A stretch of 36,688 nt of DNA from contig JAIFMY010000230.1 of assembly GCA_020048155.1 (NCBI GenBank), positions 1-36,688 on the forward strand, read 5' to 3'. The notes below the pieces were generated by a model. That model was not told the DNA's origin. It saw only the letters and a list, made by a program, of their open reading frames with translations, and searched no databases. Source of the stretch: Bacteroidota bacterium. Its GTDB lineage: Bacteria; Bacteroidota; Bacteroidia; Bacteroidales; DYOH01. Positions 32,050 to 36,688 of this stretch are shown one piece after another (within the stretch, counting starts at the first letter, position 1; every line of letters starts with the position of its first letter). Made by a program: the position numbers and the translations under genes.

Positions 32050-33099
32050 TCAATATATATTGAACTTACTCAGATTCAAAGGCACAACTCCAATTGGATT
32101 GTTTCCAATGCCTAAACTTTGCAATTTTGGCAAATTCCCCAATTCTGCTGGAATTTCCACTATTTTATTGTTATATAGGTTTATGTCTTGCACATTTCCC
32201 AAAAGGCTAAGCTCGGTGGGTATGCTGGTAAGAGTGTTGTTAGAAACATCGAGGTAAATCAGGTTGGAGAGAGAGCCCAGTTCTATTGGTAAACTTGTAA
32301 ACAGGTTGTTGGATAGATAGAGAAATTGAAGGGTTCTTATTTTTCCTATCCCATCCGGGAGTTTTGCAATTCTATTATTGGCCAGACCTAGCACCCTAAG
32401 TGCTCTGAAGCTTCCTATATTGTTAGGTAATTTGCTCAAAAGATTATCATCAGCATAGAGTTCGCTCAGGTTGTCAAGAGAACTCATATTGTCTGGGAAT
32501 TGAGTTATTTTGTTGTGAACCAAGTACAAATTGGTAAGTTTTTTCAGATTGAATAGTTCTGAAGGTAGTGATGTGAGTTCGTTGTAGGATAAATCAAATT
32601 CTCGCAGGGATTCCAATTTTCCCACAGCTGCAGGTATGTTTTTTATCTGATTTTCTGATGCTATGAATACCTCAAGTTTTTTTAGCTCGCCCAATTCTGC
32701 CGGAAGGCTTACAAATTGGTTGTCTGAAATGGTGAGTAGTTTGAGGTTGCCTAGTTTTGCAATTTCAGCAGGAAATGTGCTGAGCTGATTTTCATCGATA
32801 CTTAGTTCTTCGAGATTCGAAAGTTTACCAATTTCTGAAGGCAAGGTAGTAAGGTTGTTTAACTGCAAATAAAGTTTTTTCAGGTTCTTGAAAATTCCAA
32901 TCTGTGGGGGTAATGAATTCAAATCTTGCCCTACCAGATCTAGTATATATACATTATCGGGCGATTTTAACGCTTCGTCTATTGATGAATATACCTTTTC
33001 CGGCTGAGCATTTGCTGCAGGTGGAATTGAAACCAATCCGGCTATAATGAGCAGAATAAAAAAGTAACTACGAGTTTTAGTGCTTGTTATAGAGTCCAT
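32050..33099 (-). CDS. Secreted leucine-rich-repeat protein, copy 2
   Basis: This 349-residue protein has a signal peptide (SYFFILLIIAGLVSIPPAA, cleavage near NAQ), the block YSSIDEALKSPDNVYILDLV, and twelve 23-residue LRR units in the same register as copy 1. It ends with the same kind of cap (NPIGVVPLNLSKFNIY). The two genes are same-strand neighbours separated by about 110 bases, with identical repeat number, which points to tandem gene duplication followed by divergence. Copy 2 is more diverged at several consensus positions (for example FIASENQIK for LYLSENNLK). Its role is probably extracytoplasmic protein binding; partner unknown. Confidence 0.9.
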   Translation of the reverse strand: MDSITSTKTRSYFFILLIIAGLVSIPPAANAQPEKVYSSIDEALKSPDNVYILDLVGQDLNSLPPQIGIFKNLKKLYLQLNNLTTLPSEIGKLSNLEELSIDENQLSTFPAEIAKLGNLKLLTISDNQFVSLPAELGELKKLEVFIASENQIKNIPAAVGKLESLREFDLSYNELTSLPSELFNLKKLTNLYLVHNKITQFPDNMSSLDNLSELYADDNLLSKLPNNIGSFRALRVLGLANNRIAKLPDGIGKIRTLQFLYLSNNLFTSLPIELGSLSNLIYLDVSNNTLTSIPTELSLLGNVQDINLYNNKIVEIPAELGNLPKLQSLGIGNNPIGVVPLNLSKFNIY

Positions 33100-33248
33100 T
33101 GAAAGGGTATAATTCGGTTGCTGAATATGTGATTTTACGATAAGTGGCTGGTTTTAGTTGCATTTATCAATATCAATTTCAAAATTTAGACAATCATTAT
33201 TTTAGATGTTAATGACAAATTCCGTGCTAAATTTTCGTTTTTTAACCC

Positions 33249-33950
33249 TTATGTGATAAAATTAGAGAGCACTATACCTTTGTGGGGTATTTGCAGCGTA
33301 ATTATTTGGTTTATAAGCCACGATTCTTTAATGTTTTCAATCGCTTCTTTTTTAGGTTCAAAATTTGGATTTAATGGTCGAAGGTATAGTGTGTGCTTAT
33401 CTATATTTGTGGCTTGCCCAAAACCAATATGCCCCATAGTGATATAAATAATATTTTTTGGAAACTCTATTAAATTCAGCTCCACTTTACTACAGATAGC
33501 AATATCGCCGGCAGCTAAGCCCTGATGCATATAGTACATATCTGCTTGCCTGCATTCAAATGCTCGCATCTGACGATGCAAACCCGGCAACATGATTTGA
33601 GGTAAAGACTCAAGGTAGTCGGGGTCGTCTTTCTTTTTTAAATACTCTTTGCTTTTCGAAAATTCGACCAGAGGCACACCTAAATGAGACGCTGTGGCTA
33701 GTTGAGCATCAATAAAATGCTTGTCGAACTGAATGATTTCGTTTACAGTAAGCTCTTTGCTCAAGAGTGCTTCCAGTGATATGCCAAAATATTTAGCAAT
33801 TTGTATAATTGTATCTATTTTGGCCTCTGCTCGCTCTTCTTCATAAGCACTTATATTTCCTCTGTTTAACTCAAATAAATCAGCGAAAGCGCTCTGGCTT
33901 AACTTTTTTATGGTACGAATCTTACGTAAATTTTTCCCGAGGTATGACAT
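33249..33950 (-). CDS. XRE-family regulator with S24/LexA-like C-terminal domain lacking the catalytic serine
   Basis: From the ATG at 33950 (a TTG at 33980 is less likely) the protein has 233 residues. Residues about 4-60 are a helix-turn-helix XRE/Cro domain (LRKIRTIKKLSQSAFADLFE, LNRGNISAYEEERAEAKIDT). A linker leads to a C-terminal part that resembles the S24 signal-peptidase-like domain of LexA/CI: MRAFECRQADMYYMHQGLAAG then DIAIC. In active S24 proteins the matching motif is G-D-S-M, with serine as nucleophile; here it reads Q-A-D-M, so self-cleavage is unlikely and the domain may act in dimerisation or ligand sensing. It is divergent from pspA, 107 bases away, which makes control of pspA and itself plausible. 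Confidence 0.82.
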   Translation of the reverse strand: MSYLGKNLRKIRTIKKLSQSAFADLFELNRGNISAYEEERAEAKIDTIIQIAKYFGISLEALLSKELTVNEIIQFDKHFIDAQLATASHLGVPLVEFSKSKEYLKKKDDPDYLESLPQIMLPGLHRQMRAFECRQADMYYMHQGLAAGDIAICSKVELNLIEFPKNIIYITMGHIGFGQATNIDKHTLYLRPLNPNFEPKKEAIENIKESWLINQIITLQIPHKGIVLSNFIT

Positions 33951-34043
33951 AATTTTGGTTAAAATATTTTGCAGATTCAAAAAATTGTTGCATATTTGAA
34001 AACAAATGTAAGTTAAATATTTTATTTATTAACCAATACTTTT

Positions 34044-34049
34044 AGGAGG
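34044..34049 (+). promoter_or_regulatory. Strong Shine-Dalgarno site of the pspA gene
   Basis: AGGAGG lies 8 bases before the ATG at 34058. It is the best ribosome binding site in the window; most other genes here have none, as is usual in Bacteroidetes. Confidence 0.75.
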
Positions 34050-34057
34050 ACACAATT

Positions 34058-34780
34058 ATGAATTTATTTAAAAGAATATTTAAAATCGGTCAAAGTGAAG
34101 CTCATTCACTGGTAGATCAACTTGAAAATCCGATTAAGCTTTCTGAACAAGCTATTCGTGATATGAAAGAAGATCTTGAAAAAAGTCTCAAAGCCCTAGC
34201 TGAAGTAAAAGCCTTGGCCATAAGAGCTAAAAACGATGCTGCTACTGCTCAGGCTCGTGGGCAGGAATACGAACAAAAAGCTATGCTGCTGTTGAGCCAG
34301 GCTGAACGCGGTGATCTGGATGCTGCTGAGGCTGACAGACTTGCTACAGCTGCGCTAACCAAGAAAGAAGAACAAACTACCTTGTATAATCAAGCCATGT
34401 CTGACCATACCAAATTCGAAGGTTCGGTTGCTAAATTGGATGGCAATATCAAAAACTTGCGCGCCAATATTTCGAAATGGGAAAATGAATTAAAAACCCT
34501 TAAAGCCCGTGCTAAAGTGAGCGAAGCCACTGTAAATGTAAACAAGCAACTTGCCAATATCGACTCTTCGAGTACGGTAGCTATGCTTGAGCGTATGAAA
34601 GAAAAAGTTGACCAGCAGGAAGCTCTGGCAGAATCTTACGCTGATATTGCGAACGAAAGCAAATCTGTTGACGATGAGATTGATAAGGCTCTTAAGTCTT
34701 CAAATCAATCGGGTACCGATGCTTTGGCTGCACTGAAAGCGAAATTAGCCAACAAAGGACAATTACCTCCTTCTGTATAA
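34058..34780 (+). CDS. PspA/IM30-family membrane-associated stress protein
   Basis: This 240-residue protein is nearly all coiled coil, with the PspA/IM30 opening MNLFKRIFKIGQSEAHSLVD and the following LENPIKLSEQAIRDMKEDLE. Long helical hairpin segments follow (ALAEVKALAIRAKNDAATAQ, KLDGNIKNLRANISKWENEL, VAMLERMKEKVDQQEALAES). The family assembles into ESCRT-III-like oligomers on the inner face of the cytoplasmic membrane and protects it under stress. The length is as expected for bacterial PspA. No pspBC or pspF genes are present. A strong ribosome binding site suggests high expression, and the divergent XRE gene is a candidate regulator. The next lipoprotein gene starts 22 bases on. Confidence 0.92.
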   Translation: MNLFKRIFKIGQSEAHSLVDQLENPIKLSEQAIRDMKEDLEKSLKALAEVKALAIRAKNDAATAQARGQEYEQKAMLLLSQAERGDLDAAEADRLATAALTKKEEQTTLYNQAMSDHTKFEGSVAKLDGNIKNLRANISKWENELKTLKARAKVSEATVNVNKQLANIDSSSTVAMLERMKEKVDQQEALAESYADIANESKSVDDEIDKALKSSNQSGTDALAALKAKLANKGQLPPSV

Positions 34781-34801
34781 CTCTTCAGAGCATTTACTCA
34801 T

Positions 34802-35161
34802 ATGATGTTGCAAAAATACGCTATGGCAATCGGTCTGATTGCCATAGCTTTTATATACGGATGCAATGCTGAAGCGCCAAAGAATGAAGTAAAAAAAGAC
34901 TACTCAACAGAAACCATTGCCGATCAGGAAATCTGGTATAAAACTTTTGAGGTGGATAGTGGCTGGGGCTACGATATTTATATTGATGGGTCAGTGTTTG
35001 TGCATCAAGAGTTTATTCCGGTCTTGCAGGGTATCAAACCATTTGCAAGTGAAGAAAATGCTACCGCAGCTGCCATGTTGGTGGTAAACAAACTGAAAAA
35101 AAATATTGTTCCACCTAATGTTGAATTACATGAACTCGACAGTGTAGGTGCACTTCATTGA
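34802..35161 (+). CDS. DUF4907-family lipoprotein
   Basis: The 119-residue protein has a lipoprotein leader (MLQKYAMAIGLIAIAFIYGC; cysteine near residue 21; ATG at 34802 or 34805). The mature part contains GWGYDIYIDGSVFVHQEFIP, LQGIKPFASEENATAAAMLV and VVNKLKKNIVPPNVELHELD, which fit the DUF4907 family of small Bacteroidetes envelope proteins. Function is unknown. It follows pspA by 22 bases on the same strand, suggesting co-transcription, and its stop is 5 bases from the end of the convergent rhomboid gene. Confidence 0.8.
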   Translation: MMLQKYAMAIGLIAIAFIYGCNAEAPKNEVKKDYSTETIADQEIWYKTFEVDSGWGYDIYIDGSVFVHQEFIPVLQGIKPFASEENATAAAMLVVNKLKKNIVPPNVELHELDSVGALH

Positions 35162-35166
35162 GTATA

Positions 35167-35733
35167 TCAGGCTTGTATTTTTCGTACTTTCATCGAAAAA
35201 CCAAAGATACTTCCTGCTATACCACCCATGATATGTCCGAACTGTGAGATATTATCGTTATTCACACTATTTATTATCTCCTTTCCCAAAAATAATGCAG
35301 CTACTATTATGAAAGTGAGTGGTATATGACCACTTTTCATATTGGTAAATGAAACCAGCACTATATACATAAATACTATTCCGCTTGCCCCAATAATACC
35401 TGTATCGAAAAACAGAATATTGATGAAAGCGGTAACCAAGGCCGTTACCACCATCATGGTTATGAGTGCCCGTGCGCCATATTTTTCTTCTAATATTGGA
35501 CCAAGAAGCAATAAAAATGTAAGGTTGCCAAGCAAGTGCTCCATAGTAGTATAGTCGTGACCAATTACATAGCTCAGCAATGTAAAATAATCTATCGGAT
35601 TGGCATAGTTGAAATATCCGCTTTGTGCAAATAGTGGAACAAAAGCACCTCCTGTGGTTACATTCAGCAGGTAAACTGCTGTGCAAGCCAAAGAGAATGT
35701 AAGCACCACGGGTGAGTTAAAGTCTATTTTCAT
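35167..35733 (-). CDS. Rhomboid-family intramembrane serine protease
   Basis: This 188-residue protein has about six membrane helices. The rhomboid catalytic pair is visible: Ser117 in IIGASGIVF and His167 in QFGHIMGG, plus HLLGN (66-70), the conserved oxyanion-side motif in helix 2. LGPILEEKYGARALI resembles the usual E(E/R)xxG motif after helix 2. Rhomboids cut transmembrane segments of other membrane proteins. It is a short, minimal rhomboid without extra domains. The 3' end is convergent with the DUF4907 gene; the Dabb gene lies upstream on the same strand, 49 bases away. Confidence 0.9.
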   Translation of the reverse strand: MKIDFNSPVVLTFSLACTAVYLLNVTTGGAFVPLFAQSGYFNYANPIDYFTLLSYVIGHDYTTMEHLLGNLTFLLLLGPILEEKYGARALITMMVVTALVTAFINILFFDTGIIGASGIVFMYIVLVSFTNMKSGHIPLTFIIVAALFLGKEIINSVNNDNISQFGHIMGGIAGSIFGFSMKVRKIQA

Positions 35734-35782
35734 AATTTGGGTAAAGTTTTGGTTTTAGAGAAAAAGTTTTGGATTTGATACC

Positions 35783-36079
35783 TCAAATGTAGTAATCGGC
35801 CACAATTTTACTTTCAGATACTTCTTTGTTCATCTCTACTGCTTTCTGGTGCATCGGATGGGCTTGGTATGTACGCAATTCATCGAAATTTTCGAACAAA
35901 GAATTGATAACCAGCATGTATTCTGATTCAATCTGATTGATCCCTACTTCGTAAAATTTTATTTGAGGTATGTGTATAGGCAAATCTTCAAAAACTTCTT
36001 TCATAAATACCAATTTTTCTTGCTTTTCGGCTTCCGTTGCAAATTTTCTTGGTTTAAACATTACTATGTGTCTAAGCAT
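35783..36079 (-). CDS. Dabb (stress-responsive A/B barrel) domain protein
   Basis: The 98-residue protein is a single Dabb domain: MLRHIVMFKPR at the start, YEVGINQIESEYMLVINSLF in the middle and LRTYQAHPMHQKAVEMN near the end, where the HPxH-like segment is typical of the family. Proteins of this type form dimeric alpha-beta barrels; in bacteria the function is usually unknown. It is divergent from the uridine kinase gene, with 111 bases between starts. Confidence 0.85.
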   Translation of the reverse strand: MLRHIVMFKPRKFATEAEKQEKLVFMKEVFEDLPIHIPQIKFYEVGINQIESEYMLVINSLFENFDELRTYQAHPMHQKAVEMNKEVSESKIVADYYI

Positions 36080-36138
36080 GATTCCTTTTTTTATAGGGTT
36101 TGAACTTTTTTATTTTCTGCACTATTATATGAAATTTC

Positions 36139-36170
36139 TTTGTATGAATACTTCCTTCGTGCTAATTTAG
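36139..36170 (+). promoter_or_regulatory. Candidate promoter for the uridine kinase gene
   Basis: TTTG at 36139-36142, a 20-base spacer and TAATTTAG at 36163-36170, one mismatch from TAnnTTTG. The predicted start near 36177 gives a short leader to the ATG at 36191. Confidence 0.4.
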
Positions 36171-36190
36171 CAAATAAAAATTTACCCGAT

Positions 36191-36688
36191 ATGTTGATTG
36201 TAGGTATAGCAGGAGGCACAGGATGTGGCAAAACCACCGTGGTACGCCGTATGATTGAATTACTCCCTCCGGGCGAGGTTGCAGTTCTTTCACAAGACTC
36301 ATATTATAAAGACAGTAGCCATATACCTTTTGAAAAAAGAAAAGATATAAATTTTGATCATCCGGATTCTGTAGAGTTTGATTTATTGGTGCAGCACCTC
36401 GAAAAACTGAAGCGTGGGGAGTAAAACCTACCGACGTAGTGGTAGTGGAGGGAATACTCGTGCTGGCTCATCCCGAATTGCGTAACTTGTTTGATCTGAA
36501 GGTTTTTGTGTATGCCGACGACGACGATCGTGTGCTGAGGGTTATTCAGCGAGACATTCTGGAGCGTGGCCGCGATGTAGTTTCTGTTATAGAACGGTAT
36601 CACCAAACAGTAAAACCTATGCATCTGCAGTTTATTGAACCTTCCATGCGATACGCCGATTTGATTATACCGCAAGGTGGGCACAATA
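36191..36688 (+). pseudogene. udk: Uridine kinase with apparent internal deletion and frameshift; also cut by the window edge
   Basis: From the ATG at 36191 the sequence reads MLIVGIAGGTGCGKTTVVRR (P-loop), LSQDSYYKDSSHIPFEKRKD, INFDHPDSVEFDLLVQHLEK and LKRGE, then stops at 36422-36424. The kinase continues in another frame from 36421: VKPTDVVVVEGILVLAHPEL, then FVYADDDDRVLRVIQRDILE, TVKPMHLQFIEPSMRYADLI, and IPQGG. Compared with the known enzyme (for example E. coli Udk, LKRGSAIDLPVYSYVEHTR then KETVTVEPKKV), about 20 residues, or near 61 bases, containing the conserved YxxxxHTR nucleoside-binding segment are missing at the junction. If real, the gene is broken. Equally likely it is a sequencing or assembly error, as the rest of both halves is well conserved. 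The 3' end lies beyond the window. Confidence 0.8.

Noticed and set aside
30911-33099. LRR proteins as T9SS cargo
   Set aside because: Both end in an LRR cap (SKFNIY or TKFNIY) with no type A or B sorting domain.
33951-33980. TTG start at 33980 for the XRE regulator
   Set aside because: The ATG at 33950 starts right before the helix-turn-helix domain and is the more usual codon.

Overview
The window looks like a chromosomal piece of a Bacteroidota (Bacteroidetes) genome. It is AT-rich and holds type IX secretion (T9SS) hallmarks: a PorP/SprF-like protein plus type A and type B sorting domains. It has Bacteroidetes-only families (a DUF4907-like lipoprotein, a PspA/IM30 protein, lipoproteins with Bacteroidetes-style leaders). 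Most genes lack a Shine-Dalgarno sequence, and several carry the Bacteroidetes sigma-A promoter pattern TTTG-N18/19-TAnnTTTG. I cannot place it below phylum. No tRNA, rRNA, CRISPR array, transposase or prophage is visible.

Region by region. (1) 1-7.8 kb is mostly housekeeping: a truncated secreted protein, a small membrane protein with a prolyl oligopeptidase, a deoxynucleoside kinase, a TPR/OmpA-like lipoprotein, a SpoU-type RNA methyltransferase and succinyl-CoA ligase beta (sucC). (2) 7.8-13.0 kb on the minus strand is a four-gene surface/secretion operon: a PKD protein with a type B sorting domain, a PorP/SprF-OmpA fusion, a small type A sorting-domain protein, and a large YadA-head-like protein ending in an S74 intramolecular chaperone. 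(3) 13.3-30.8 kb is a large signalling block: a CheR; two HAMP-GAF-PAS proteins with no output domain; a SiaA-like PP2C phosphatase, SiaB-like kinase and SiaC-like phosphoprotein; an ABCG-type transporter with TerB-like and FHA-like N-terminal parts; two exported proteins; then a minus-strand operon CheR - degenerate CheR - stand-alone CheB - membrane GAF protein. (4) 30.9-33.1 kb holds two tandem paralogous leucine-rich-repeat secreted proteins. (5) 33.2-36.7 kb holds an XRE/S24-like regulator divergent from pspA, a DUF4907 lipoprotein, a rhomboid protease, a Dabb-domain protein, and a uridine kinase gene with an apparent internal deletion and frameshift that runs off the right edge.

The most interesting part is region 3. 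Four proteins in it share one recognisable GAF subtype, which ties the Sia partner-switching genes to the CheR/CheB genes. My inference is that the GAF/HAMP proteins sense a signal and may be adapted by CheR/CheB methylation, that this feeds a phosphatase/kinase/phosphoprotein switch (SiaA/B/C), and that the output acts on the adjacent transporter. No diguanylate cyclase (SiaD), CheA, CheY or classical methyl-accepting receptor is present in the window, so this would not be a standard Sia or chemotaxis pathway. That model is untested; the gene identifications under it are much firmer than the pathway.
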